From assembly GCF_003633615.1 (NCBI RefSeq), contig NZ_RBKU01000001.1:5022001-5086000 (forward strand): a DNA stretch of 64,000 nucleotides, in the 5' to 3' direction. This DNA is from Mucilaginibacter gracilis (lineage in GTDB: Bacteria > Bacteroidota > Bacteroidia > Sphingobacteriales > Sphingobacteriaceae). How positions within the stretch are numbered: the first letter of the stretch is position 1; every line of letters starts with the position of its first letter. Both the position numbers and the translations under genes were made by a program. Positions 9,294 through 18,147 of the stretch are shown here, one piece after another. The notes beneath the pieces are model-generated. The model did not search any database, was not told where the DNA came from, and saw only the letters and a list, made by a program, of their open reading frames with translations.

Positions 9294-10346
9294 TTAAACA
9301 GCAACTGTTTTATTAACGGCTTGATGCTTATAAAGCTGCACTGCCGATTCGATGGCCAATACCATAGCATCAGCACTGGCAACACCTTTTCCGGCAATTT
9401 CAAACGCGGTACCGTGGTCAACCGATGTACGGATGATTGGCAAACCCATTGTTATGTTAACACCTTTAACACTGTCCATTTGTTTTTTCTCAGAATTCCA
9501 TTTAAAGCCCGAAAGCTTAAACGGAATATGCCCCTGATCGTGATACATGGCTACCACACCACCATAATAGCCTGTTGCCGCTTTGGCAAACATGGTATCG
9601 GCAGGTACAGGGCCCTCAACATCATAACCTAATCTGCGCGCTTCCTCAACTGCCGGTAATATTTCCAAATCGTCCTCGGTGCCAAACAAACCGGAGTCGC
9701 CCGCGTGGGGGTTTAAACCTGCTATGCCTATTTTAAGGTTGGTTGCACCCAGTTGTATCATGCCATTATGCAGCAATTCGGTAACCTCTAAAATGCGTTC
9801 TTTTTTTACCAGATCGCAAGCCTGGCGCAACGATACATGGGTAGATACGTGTATCACCCTCATGTTATCTTCAACCAGCAGCATGGCATACCTGGTTGTG
9901 TTGGTTAAAGTGGCGTATATTTCGGTATGGCCCGCAAAATGGTGTCCGGCCTCGTTTATCGATTTTTTGTTGATAGGGCCCGTTACCGTAGCATCCAACT
10001 CGCCGGCTAAAGCCAGCTCAATTACTTTTTTTACTGATTGAAAAGCCGCCTCGCCGCAATTGGCAGATATTTCGCCAAATTTAAGTTTGCTAACGTCGGT
10101 ATTGCCCAAATCAAAAACATCTATAGTGCCATATTTAAAAGCAGCCTGGGTAACGCTGCTTACGCGGTTAAGCAATACATCAATTTTTAAAATATCGGCT
10201 ATTTGCTTAAATACATCGTAATCGCCAACCAAAAGCGGTTGGCATATCTCATACAACTCCGGCTTTAGCAAAGCTTTCAGCGCAATCTCGGGGCCTATAC
10301 TTGCCGGGTCGCCCATGGTTATTCCTGTTATCGGCTTTAATCGCAT
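9294..10346 (-). CDS. pdxA2: PdxA2-like 4-phospho-D-threonate / D-erythronate 3-dehydrogenase
   Basis: 350 residues of the PdxA fold. ITMGDPASIGPEI is the family start signature, and the three expected metal-ligand histidines lie in HHFAGHTEIYA, LNPHAGDSGLFG and MYHDQGHIPFK. PdxA proper makes pyridoxal phosphate; PdxA2 paralogues oxidise 4-phospho-D-threonate or 4-phospho-D-erythronate at C3, and the product decarboxylates to dihydroxyacetone phosphate. The directly adjacent DUF1537 kinase gene (the stop of this gene and the start of the kinase abut) favours the PdxA2 role over vitamin B6 synthesis. The start overlaps the end of the DapA-like gene by 10 bases, implying coupled translation. 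Confidence 0.82.
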   Translation of the reverse strand: MRLKPITGITMGDPASIGPEIALKALLKPELYEICQPLLVGDYDVFKQIADILKIDVLLNRVSSVTQAAFKYGTIDVFDLGNTDVSKLKFGEISANCGEAAFQSVKKVIELALAGELDATVTGPINKKSINEAGHHFAGHTEIYATLTNTTRYAMLLVEDNMRVIHVSTHVSLRQACDLVKKERILEVTELLHNGMIQLGATNLKIGIAGLNPHAGDSGLFGTEDDLEILPAVEEARRLGYDVEGPVPADTMFAKAATGYYGGVVAMYHDQGHIPFKLSGFKWNSEKKQMDSVKGVNITMGLPIIRTSVDHGTAFEIAGKGVASADAMVLAIESAVQLYKHQAVNKTVAV

Positions 10347-11269
10347 ATATCAATTTTTAAATTCAAACCTTCGTTATCTCTTATTTCGTGCAGGGTTTTT
10401 ATCAATTGCGCCTCATCATCGGCAGATTGAGGGTACAATGGCGGCATTACGTAAGGCAGGCATAATTTAGATTCGTACATTAAAACTTTAAGTGCCCATA
10501 ACGATTCGCCAAGTAAACGGCCCGATTGGTATAACTTGCCCAGCATGTCTGATTTTTTTTGAAACGCGTATACCAAATCGTGATCGCCATTTTTCACAGC
10601 TTCCATCATAGCGTTATATACCCCCGGAAAAAGGTTACCCGTGCTCGGGATAAGGCCGTCGCTTCCGTTTAACAGCGCATCGGCAGATCGTGCCGCCCAA
10701 CCCAAAAAGTAACTAAAGTCTTCGCGGTCTTTCCACAACTTGATTGATTCTCTTACGCGCTCTTCGTTCTGTTCAGAATCTTTAACGCCTACTATATTAT
10801 CGTGGTAACTCAGTTCGTCTATCAGTTTTAACGAAATAGACATATGTGTTGTAGCCGGAATGTTGTATATAATAAGCGGGCCGCCGCATTGGCCGGCCAA
10901 TTGCTCGTAATAGTTTTTTACCTGCGCATCTGATAGTTTATAGTACGATGGCAAATGCGCCGCAACAGCATCTGCACCGTTCTCGAAAGCATATTTTGCT
11001 AACGAAACAGATTCTTCAAACCGGTTTGAAGCCACACCAACATACAGTTTATCGGTACCTTGTTTTAATTCGCCGGCAAGCTTTATATAGTCAAATTTAA
11101 CTGTTATGGGTAACGACGCCGCTTCGCCGGTTGTACCCAATATAAAAGGTTCCACGTTGTTGGCGTGAAAATTAGCAAACATGTTTTTAACACCCTCTTT
11201 ATCCAATTCGTGGCTCTCGGTTAGCGGGGTTATAGCCGGAATAACTACACCACTGTATCTTTTTTTCAT
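10337..11269 (-). CDS. DapA/NanA-superfamily aldolase (dihydrodipicolinate synthase-like)
   Basis: 310-residue class I aldolase barrel. It has GTTGEAASLP (pyruvate-carboxylate-binding loop), the tyrosine of GGPLIIYNIPATTH and the Schiff-base lysine in NIVGVKDSEQNEER. Such enzymes cleave or form 2-keto-3-deoxy sugar acids, or act as dehydratases. True DapA for lysine synthesis is unlikely inside this catabolic operon; a sugar-acid aldolase or dehydratase acting with the PdxA2/kinase pair and the Fe-ADH is more plausible. It is 53 bases downstream of the alcohol dehydrogenase gene and overlaps pdxA2. The substrate is unknown. Confidence 0.8.
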   Translation of the reverse strand: MKKRYSGVVIPAITPLTESHELDKEGVKNMFANFHANNVEPFILGTTGEAASLPITVKFDYIKLAGELKQGTDKLYVGVASNRFEESVSLAKYAFENGADAVAAHLPSYYKLSDAQVKNYYEQLAGQCGGPLIIYNIPATTHMSISLKLIDELSYHDNIVGVKDSEQNEERVRESIKLWKDREDFSYFLGWAARSADALLNGSDGLIPSTGNLFPGVYNAMMEAVKNGDHDLVYAFQKKSDMLGKLYQSGRLLGESLWALKVLMYESKLCLPYVMPPLYPQSADDEAQLIKTLHEIRDNEGLNLKIDICD

Positions 11270-11322
11270 TAATCTGTTCTAAATTGTACTATAAACATGT
11301 TACAATTGATATTTCTTTATTG

Positions 11323-12477
11323 TTAATAAGCTGCATTGTAAATATCCACGGCGTCGGTATAAGTAACCTCGCGCGGGTTATTTTTAAGCAAGCGTGTAAT
11401 TTTCATCGCATTTACGGCCATTTCGGGTATGGCGTCCTGGGGTATGTTAACTTCCCTTAACCTTGCGGGTATGCCGCACAGGGCAACCAGTTGTTCAATT
11501 TTGGCTATCCCTGCTTTAGCGGTAAGCATATCTTTGGCCTGCGGCTGGCAGCCCAGCGCAATAGCAACCTGTGCGTATTTAGCTGCTGCCGACGGATAAT
11601 TAAATTCCATAACGTAAGGCAGTAATAAAGCATTTGATAAACCATGGGCCAAATTAAAACTACTACCCAGCGGATAGGATAATGCATGCACCGCTGCCGT
11701 ATTTACCGGGCCCAGGCAAAAGCCGCCCAGCAAACTGCCCATAGAAACCTGCGCCCTTGCATGCTCATCGCTACCGTTGTTTACTGCCTGTACAATGTTG
11801 GCCGCTATAAGGCGGATGCCCTCAATAGCATACATATCAATAAGCGGGTGCGAAAACTTGTTGGTATAAGCCTCTATGCAATGTATTAATGCATCTAAGC
11901 CGGTGGCTGCTGTAATATGCGGCGGCACGCTCATACTCAACAAAGGATCAACATATACAATATCGGGAACCAGGTAGGGGCTGATAATACCTTTTTTTTG
12001 ATGGTCGCTATCATCAACCAAAATGGCGTTTGGCGATACTTCGCTGCCCGTACCCGATGTTGCGGGCGCGCAAATTAATGTTTTGGTACGGCCCTTTAAC
12101 AAGCCAATACCTACTATATCCTGTAAAGACTGACTATTGTTTAACTGTGCAGCAACCAGTTTTGCCACATCTAAAACGCTGCCGCCACCAATTCCTATCA
12201 CAGCATCCGGATTGGCTTGCACCGCCACAAGCATCAGTTGTTCAAAATCCTGATAGCTTGGCTCCTGCTCAACATCGGTGTTAATGTGTACTGTAATATT
12301 TTTGCGTTCTAAATCGTCAACAAGTTTAGATAGTTGACTTTGTAACGGCTTTATAGTGATTATCAAAACAGATGAACAGCCCAAACCCACCAAATCATCA
12401 GCCAGTGCCGCTATGCAGCCATTGCCAAACGTGAGCTTGCGCGGAAAATGTATAGTTAAGTTTTGAAGGTTACTCAT
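11323..12477 (-). CDS. Iron-containing (group III) alcohol dehydrogenase
   Basis: 384 residues. The N-terminal nucleotide-binding half has GIGGGSVLDVAKLVA, followed by CAPATSGTGSEVSPNAIL. The metal-binding half has ATGLDALIHCIEAY (Asp and His ligands), VHALSYPLG and LAHGLSNALLLPYVMEFN (His ligands). The family reduces or oxidises short alcohols and aldehydes with NAD(P). Within this operon it probably handles an aldehyde such as glycolaldehyde, lactaldehyde or a semialdehyde released by the aldolase next door; that role is inference. It lies 24 bases after the MGH1-like glycosidase gene. Confidence 0.85.
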   Translation of the reverse strand: MSNLQNLTIHFPRKLTFGNGCIAALADDLVGLGCSSVLIITIKPLQSQLSKLVDDLERKNITVHINTDVEQEPSYQDFEQLMLVAVQANPDAVIGIGGGSVLDVAKLVAAQLNNSQSLQDIVGIGLLKGRTKTLICAPATSGTGSEVSPNAILVDDSDHQKKGIISPYLVPDIVYVDPLLSMSVPPHITAATGLDALIHCIEAYTNKFSHPLIDMYAIEGIRLIAANIVQAVNNGSDEHARAQVSMGSLLGGFCLGPVNTAAVHALSYPLGSSFNLAHGLSNALLLPYVMEFNYPSAAAKYAQVAIALGCQPQAKDMLTAKAGIAKIEQLVALCGIPARLREVNIPQDAIPEMAVNAMKITRLLKNNPREVTYTDAVDIYNAAY

Positions 12478-12501
12478 TAATATCTTATTCTGTATTTATA
12501 A

Positions 12502-14067
12502 TTATTTTTTTGCAGGCAGGTTAACCAAAACGTGTTTCAACACATCGCTTTGTGCTATCTTTTTGCCATCGGCATAAATAAATAGGCCTTTGCCTGCACC
12601 ATACTTTGTGCCGTTTTTATCCCAAACAATGGTAATGTTATGCCCATGGTAGCTTACCTTATCCAGGCAAAACCAAGCCCACTGCCCTTGCGGGATAAGC
12701 GGGAAAACTTCTAAAACCTCGTCGGCACGTGGTTTTATACCTACCAAATCGTTAATAACCAAATCGGCATAACCAGAGTGGTTATAAAAGGTACTCCGGG
12801 GATTATCGCCCTTTAACCATGCACCGTTTTTTTCGTCCTGATACTCACCAATATACGGGCGACCATTCATTTGCTGCGACCATGCGTATTTGTGCATATT
12901 ATCATAAAACACCTTACTCGTCATTTTACCACGATTGGTATAATTGGTAAGCAGATTTGCAAGTCCTTTTAAATCCTGGGTAGTAGCGTATGGCCAGATA
13001 GCCCCGTCCCACTCACATTTACCCACGCCGTGCGTGCGAAATTTAGGGTGACGCCTTTCGGCAGTAGTTAAACCCCAGGGTGCATTAAACCCCGCTGTAT
13101 CTGTTAACTCATTCCACTGTGCGGCATACTTAGGCTCGTCGGCAGGTAAGTTAAAATACCAGGGTATAAAACCAATAGCTTCCCGCGCGTCCGACAGGGT
13201 TCCGTTAACAAACTTTACCTTATAAAATGCTGCATTGTCGTCCCATAAAGCATTTACTATCTTTTTCAACGCAGCGGCTTTAGCGGTATAACGTTGTTCA
13301 AGCGTATCGTTACCGGTTAATTTAGCCATTGCTACAAGTGCTTTAGCATTACCATACATATAGCTGTTAATGGTTGGCCGCACGTTTTTATCCTTACGGG
13401 AACCACTGATGGATTCTTCCATCGCATCCTTTACGTCAAACTGCCAAAAAGAGCCATCGGGCAATTGCCTTTCGGTTTCCCACTTGCGGTAATCGGCATC
13501 CAGCGCCGGTAGTATATGTTTTATATATTCCTTATCCTGGGTAACCAAATAATGGTTATAAACGGCATCATCAACCCAACTGCTAAAACCGTGGAAGTGT
13601 GGTTTTGGCTGTTTGCCATCCTCATATAACCAAAACGAAACATAGTCTTCAATATATTGCTTGTTATGCAGCCACCTGCCCTCGTTTACCTGGTGGCCCA
13701 GGGCCGAGCTTATGGTGTTATAAATACCCGCAAACTTAACAGGGGTTATAAACTCGGTAAAAACAAAACCGGTTGGCGTTTTAACTAAATGCTTGCGAAA
13801 ACTCCACCAACGGTAATAATACATTTGTTGGATAGTGGTATCCGGGCACTCAAATAAAGGTATATTTTGCGATAGCCAATTAAACGATTCGGCATTAGGA
13901 ACAAAGTTTTTTACCGCCTCGGTATCTAACGAATTGAAATAGTTAACGTACTTTTTAAGCTTGGAAAAACCCAATACGTGTTTTGCATTTTGCGCAAAGC
14001 ACATGTTTACACCTGCAATTAAAATACAAATTGCAAAAACATAAATTACGCGCAAACTTTTGGTCAT
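12502..14067 (-). CDS. Secreted MGH1-like / trehalase-like (alpha/alpha)6 glycoside hydrolase
   Basis: About 521 residues from ATG 14067, which gives a clean signal peptide (MTKSLRVIYVFAICILIAG... FAQ); an in-frame ATG at 14094 would add nine residues. The mature part is alpha-helical, with MYYYRWWSFRKH near the start, HFHGFSSWVDDAVYNHY, a central GKCEWDGAIWPYATT and a terminal beta-strand region (EVFPLIPQGQWAWFCLD). This looks like the mannosylglycerate-hydrolase/GH63-like toroid found in many Bacteroidota polysaccharide loci. Asp in the WDGAIWPY and SWVDDA motifs are candidate catalytic acids. I cannot assign a substrate. It sits between the pectate lyase and the sugar-acid genes. Confidence 0.65.
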   Translation of the reverse strand: MTKSLRVIYVFAICILIAGVNMCFAQNAKHVLGFSKLKKYVNYFNSLDTEAVKNFVPNAESFNWLSQNIPLFECPDTTIQQMYYYRWWSFRKHLVKTPTGFVFTEFITPVKFAGIYNTISSALGHQVNEGRWLHNKQYIEDYVSFWLYEDGKQPKPHFHGFSSWVDDAVYNHYLVTQDKEYIKHILPALDADYRKWETERQLPDGSFWQFDVKDAMEESISGSRKDKNVRPTINSYMYGNAKALVAMAKLTGNDTLEQRYTAKAAALKKIVNALWDDNAAFYKVKFVNGTLSDAREAIGFIPWYFNLPADEPKYAAQWNELTDTAGFNAPWGLTTAERRHPKFRTHGVGKCEWDGAIWPYATTQDLKGLANLLTNYTNRGKMTSKVFYDNMHKYAWSQQMNGRPYIGEYQDEKNGAWLKGDNPRSTFYNHSGYADLVINDLVGIKPRADEVLEVFPLIPQGQWAWFCLDKVSYHGHNITIVWDKNGTKYGAGKGLFIYADGKKIAQSDVLKHVLVNLPAKK

Positions 14068-14343
14068 ACAAGTATATTGGTAATTGTACCGCACTTAGAT
14101 ATTAACTTCAAAACTACCTCTATATGTAGCCTGATTATTGTAATATTTTCTCTTGATATAGTACGATTTTATCATTTGAAATTTTACAAAAGCATATCAA
14201 ATGTCAAATTTCAAACATCAGGAGGCACAATATCATACAATTTAATCCTCCCTATTAAATACGTCTTATATTTATAACTCTGTATTATACCCAGGTAAAG
14301 CAACTAAAATTGATTTACGCCAGGTATAGCACAGCGTTACGCA
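14068..14343. other. Intergenic region between pectate lyase and MGH1-like genes
   Basis: About 276 bases, AT-rich, without a convincing reading frame. I see no clear terminator hairpin or strong promoter pair. It probably holds the promoter of the downstream minus-strand run (MGH1-like gene onward). Confidence 0.4.
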
Positions 14344-15981
14344 TTATTTAGAAGGCATAGGCACTACCGTTTTAAGCGGTACCAGGCTGTTTAAATAAAT
14401 TTCGATACTGGTATAGCCGCCGCCGTTTTTAGGGAACAATGTAGCATCTTTAGCATCGTGGGGGTTTAAGCCGTGTTTAATTTCGTACTCATCGGGTATA
14501 CCGTCCTTGTCCGAATCTTTGTACGGTGTCCCCTTGTATTCCGGGTAACCGCCAACCTGGCTTATATCGGTAATGATACCTTGTTTGTACGAATCATCGG
14601 GCAAACGATGTTTAACCCATTTGCTGCCGTTACTGTTATCGGTACCGGGCACAAATGATATTTTTCCGGTTTTCACTTCTTCAATAATGCGTTTATCAAC
14701 GGCATCACGTTTTGGTAAATTTGCGCCTACGTTTTCTAACACATAATCGTGCGCTTCCTGGGCTGTTAACAAAGTTATTTTAGCCATCGGGAAAGCTTCG
14801 TTTACACGGATGCTGTCGGTATAACGGCCAGCGTTTGGCATATCTTGTATCTGCACACCACCGTCCCAATTGTTTTTTGTTACCTTTTCGTTGCCTTCAA
14901 CAATGTTTCCATTGACATAGGCACGGCCAAATAAACCTTTGTTTGATTTATCCCTTCCAGATTCGGGTTTCAATATCCGGTAGCTGATGGGTTTATCTAA
15001 CGGAGTTATTGGCCCGGGTTTAAAGTAATTGTTAATGATATTGAACAACGATTTATTATCGCCGCCATCAATACTGCGGTTCCACCAGTTAAAAATCACG
15101 TTGTTGGCAAATCCAAAATCGCCATCCATACCTACCGACGGGTTACGGGCAACGTTATCTGCCCATAAATTACGCATAAAAGTGCTGTTACGGCCACCTA
15201 TTGTGCTGCCAAATGCATGGTTATAAGTATCTAAACCTTCGGCAAACATGGAGTTTTGAATGGTAATGTTTACGGTAGGCAACTTATCGTGAGCGCCGCT
15301 ACGATCATAAACGTGGCGATAGAAAGACATCACTTCGTCTAAGCCCCAACTACCCGAAACGTGATCTAATATAATATTCCCTACCGGATTACCGCCAAAG
15401 GCATCATCGCGACGGGCAACATCGGTAGCACCTCTGCGGAAACGCATAAAGCGGACAATAATATCATGTGTATCAATCCATACCGATTCGCCGGCTATGC
15501 AAACGCCATCGCCTGGTGCGCTTTGCCCCTCAATAGTAATATAAGGCGCACGGATGCTAATGGGCTGACTTAACTTAATGATACCGGCCACGTTAAATAC
15601 CACAATACGCGCGCCGCCTTGCTCGCATGCGTCCCGCAGCGAACCGGGGCCATAATCGTTAAGGTTTGTTACCACAATAACACGACCGCCACGACCGCCA
15701 GCCGTGTATGCCCCGCCACCTTCGGCACCCGGAAATGCAGGAATTTTTGCCTGCGGCAAATCGGATGATTTTGCTGCCCAGGGAACGAAAGGTTTACCCT
15801 CTTGTTTCATTATAACCATTGCTTTTTCAAAAGCAGCGTCTGATCGTTTTCTTTCAATACTCGCCAGCGAATCTGACGTGGCCTGCATTGCCGGTGGTAC
15901 GCGCGGATATTGCGCCCGAGCCGAATTGATAGCACCAATTGAGCTGATGAAAACAATACCGGCAATAATTTTTTTATTCAT
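14344..15981 (-). CDS. Secreted pectate lyase-like polysaccharide lyase (PL1-type beta-helix)
   Basis: About 545 residues from ATG 15981, chosen because it gives a normal signal peptide (MNKKIIAGIVFISSIGA... ARAQ); ATG 16017 would add twelve residues. IPAFPGAEGGGAYTAGGRGG, VTNLNDYGPGSLRDA and YITIEGQSAPGDGVCIAG are the entry of the parallel beta-helix. IILDHVSGSWGLDEVMSFY and NSMFAEGLDTYNHAFGS form the calcium and substrate groove. The C-terminus carries SDKDGIPDEYEIKHGLNP, a thrombospondin-3/EF-like calcium loop common in secreted Bacteroidota enzymes. The family splits de-esterified polygalacturonate by beta-elimination. It is the strongest hint that the region targets pectin. It has 162 and 249-276 bases of non-coding sequence on its two sides, so it may have its own promoter. 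Confidence 0.85.
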   Translation of the reverse strand: MNKKIIAGIVFISSIGAINSARAQYPRVPPAMQATSDSLASIERKRSDAAFEKAMVIMKQEGKPFVPWAAKSSDLPQAKIPAFPGAEGGGAYTAGGRGGRVIVVTNLNDYGPGSLRDACEQGGARIVVFNVAGIIKLSQPISIRAPYITIEGQSAPGDGVCIAGESVWIDTHDIIVRFMRFRRGATDVARRDDAFGGNPVGNIILDHVSGSWGLDEVMSFYRHVYDRSGAHDKLPTVNITIQNSMFAEGLDTYNHAFGSTIGGRNSTFMRNLWADNVARNPSVGMDGDFGFANNVIFNWWNRSIDGGDNKSLFNIINNYFKPGPITPLDKPISYRILKPESGRDKSNKGLFGRAYVNGNIVEGNEKVTKNNWDGGVQIQDMPNAGRYTDSIRVNEAFPMAKITLLTAQEAHDYVLENVGANLPKRDAVDKRIIEEVKTGKISFVPGTDNSNGSKWVKHRLPDDSYKQGIITDISQVGGYPEYKGTPYKDSDKDGIPDEYEIKHGLNPHDAKDATLFPKNGGGYTSIEIYLNSLVPLKTVVPMPSK

Positions 15982-16178
15982 TTTTAAAGGTTTATATCTG
16001 TTTATACAAAAGGTCATATTTACACATGCCGTTGTTTACTTGTACTTGATAAAATTCTATAAGAAAACGATCAGGTTAATAATCTCATTCAAATATGCAC
16101 CCTAAAATGGTTGATTTTATATAGGATTTTTTCTACAAGGTATACGATATTAGCTTTAGGGCCAAAGTATTGTAATTA

Positions 16179-17486
16179 TTACACTCCGGCTTTATTTTCG
16201 GCAATTTCTTCACCGGTTGGTTGGCGGCGCCAATAGTTGGCCAATATGGAGCCAGATATATTCATCCACGGGCTAAACACTGCTGCCGCAAGGCCCACCG
16301 TAGCCAATTTACCCATATTACCAGCCAGGCCGGATGCCATGCCGCCGTTTTGCAAACCAACTTCGAAAGCTATGGTACGCGCCGAATTTTTATCGAGTTT
16401 AAACAAACGACTAAGCCAGTAACCAAAAAAGTAACCCGCGCCATTATGTATTACCGATGCCAGAAACAGCAATAAACCAACGTGCAATAAGTTATCGTGC
16501 CCGGCGGCGGTAGTAACTGTGGTAAAATATACAATACCGAACATTGACAAATAAGGGATATACTCGTCTACCCTACGATAGTTTAAGTAAAGCTGATGAT
16601 AAACCGCGCCAACAATAAATGCCCCGGTTAAAAAGTTAAATACCTCTGCCGATTGCAGTGCCGGGGCCGATAAATTAAGGCTTAACCATTGCCATGCACC
16701 AAATGGTTGTAACGCTAACCAAACAACACACAGGGCGGCAATACTATAAGTGTTGCGTTTGCCTTTGGCCGATGCATGTTTAAGATAATCGTGTACAAAG
16801 GCTGCCCCGATGGGTACAATAACTATTTTGATGATCTCCATCATCATGGAAACAAACTTAACCTCAATTAAAGTTCCGGCGAGTAAATGCATTAACAGGG
16901 GTGTTAAAAATGGTGCGGCAAGCGTTGCCATTGCAGTAACCGTTACCGATAGCACCAGGTTTGCACGTGCCAGATACACCATTACATTAGAAGCCAAACC
17001 ACTGGAACACGAACCGATGAGGATGATACCTGCGGCAATTTCGGGCTCAAAATGAAATATCCGTGTGAGCAAAAAGCCCATCAATGGCATTATTGAAAAA
17101 TGGCAGGCCAAGCCGATAAGCACGCCCTTGCCTGTACTTGCCAGTCCCGAAAAATCGCGGATACTCATTTGGATACCCATCCCAAACATTACCATTTGTA
17201 CAATAATGAGGATGAGCCATTTGTTGCGCAAATCAACACTTCCCCATTTTAAAAATGCATGAGGATATATCATGGCAGCAACAACAGCCACAATTATCCA
17301 GGCTGTGTACTGATAATTTTTAAGGCTGTGAAGTGATGCAATACCTATTGCAAAACACACCGCGAGGCAAACAGCAGCGGCTTGCCATAAAGCGGTGTTT
17401 AAATTTATTATACCAAACAACAGCACCAAAAGCGCAAGGCCGCTTATATACAAACAAAACCTTTGCAATAACTTTATCATCATCAA
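16179..17486 (-). CDS. Bile acid:sodium symporter (BASS/SBF) family transporter
   Basis: 435-residue membrane protein, longer than the usual 300-340 because two or three extra hydrophobic segments (about 1-75) precede the BASS core. The core begins QMVMFGMGIQMSIRDFSGL, has LIGSCSSGLASNVMVYLARAN (the crossover motif with the conserved Gly/Ser-rich stretch), and ends FEVGLQNGGMASGLAGNMG, the second crossover helix with the Glu and Gln expected for sodium binding. BASS proteins move organic anions such as bile acids, pantoate, pyruvate or 2-keto acids. The start ATGATGATG overlaps the racemase-fold gene by 4 bases, so it is the last gene of block B. A sugar-acid or keto-acid substrate is likely. 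Confidence 0.85.
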   Translation of the reverse strand: MMMIKLLQRFCLYISGLALLVLLFGIINLNTALWQAAAVCLAVCFAIGIASLHSLKNYQYTAWIIVAVVAAMIYPHAFLKWGSVDLRNKWLILIIVQMVMFGMGIQMSIRDFSGLASTGKGVLIGLACHFSIMPLMGFLLTRIFHFEPEIAAGIILIGSCSSGLASNVMVYLARANLVLSVTVTAMATLAAPFLTPLLMHLLAGTLIEVKFVSMMMEIIKIVIVPIGAAFVHDYLKHASAKGKRNTYSIAALCVVWLALQPFGAWQWLSLNLSAPALQSAEVFNFLTGAFIVGAVYHQLYLNYRRVDEYIPYLSMFGIVYFTTVTTAAGHDNLLHVGLLLFLASVIHNGAGYFFGYWLSRLFKLDKNSARTIAFEVGLQNGGMASGLAGNMGKLATVGLAAAVFSPWMNISGSILANYWRRQPTGEEIAENKAGV

Positions 17487-18145
17487 TTTAAAATTGAGGC
17501 CAAATATTTAATGGCATTTGGCGGACTGGCCACAATAGGTACAATTTTATCTTCTTCTGCCAAAGTATCAACCACGCGCGCCATTGATGCCTGGGCCAGT
17601 AAAATCACATCTACCTTTTTTGAAAGATCACGCAATACGTCGGCAACCAGCGCATCATGTTTGGCGGCATCGCCGCTCATTAAGGCGTCAAACGCGCCTT
17701 CGCATACCTGCGATGTTAATTCTATTTCTTTCCCGGCAAGGGCAGCGCGGCGTTTTACCAAATCGCTTGTGGGCTCTAATGTGGTTGATAGGGTTGCAAT
17801 AACGCCAATGCGTTTCCCGGTTTGCACGGCTAAATCGGCCATCGGTTGGTCAACCCGTAAAACGGGCACATGTGCTACTTCGGCGGAGGCCTCAACGGCG
17901 GCACCAATAGATGAGCAGGTAACCAGTATAAAATCAGCACCCGAATCTTCGGCAGAAGCTACGTAATCGGCAACGCGTTTACTAATAGCTGGTGTAAGTT
18001 GGCCGCGTTCGCGAATGTTGCGTACCAGGCTATCGTCAACAATATTAAATGTGGTTATACCCGGCAAATACTCTTTACAAAGCTGCTGAAATACAGGTAT
18101 TAGCGTATGCGACGTGTGGATAAGTCCTAATGTTTTTGGTTTCAT
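17483..18145 (-). CDS. Aspartate/glutamate racemase-superfamily protein with a single catalytic cysteine
   Basis: 220 residues of the Asp/Glu/hydantoin racemase fold. The first catalytic position is present (Cys77 in DFILVTCSSIG). At the second site, normally LAC or LGC, the sequence reads ILLAQASMARV, so Gln185 stands where the partner Cys should be. Two-base racemisation is therefore unlikely. One-cysteine relatives such as arylmalonate decarboxylase or maleate isomerase do other carbanion or enediolate chemistry, although arylmalonate decarboxylase keeps the opposite cysteine. It sits between the sugar-acid kinase (2-base gap) and the BASS transporter (4-base overlap), so it probably isomerises, hydrolyses or decarboxylates an intermediate of the RuBisCO-like pathway. 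Confidence 0.75.
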   Translation of the reverse strand: MKPKTLGLIHTSHTLIPVFQQLCKEYLPGITTFNIVDDSLVRNIRERGQLTPAISKRVADYVASAEDSGADFILVTCSSIGAAVEASAEVAHVPVLRVDQPMADLAVQTGKRIGVIATLSTTLEPTSDLVKRRAALAGKEIELTSQVCEGAFDALMSGDAAKHDALVADVLRDLSKKVDVILLAQASMARVVDTLAEEDKIVPIVASPPNAIKYLASILN

Positions 18146-18147
18146 AA

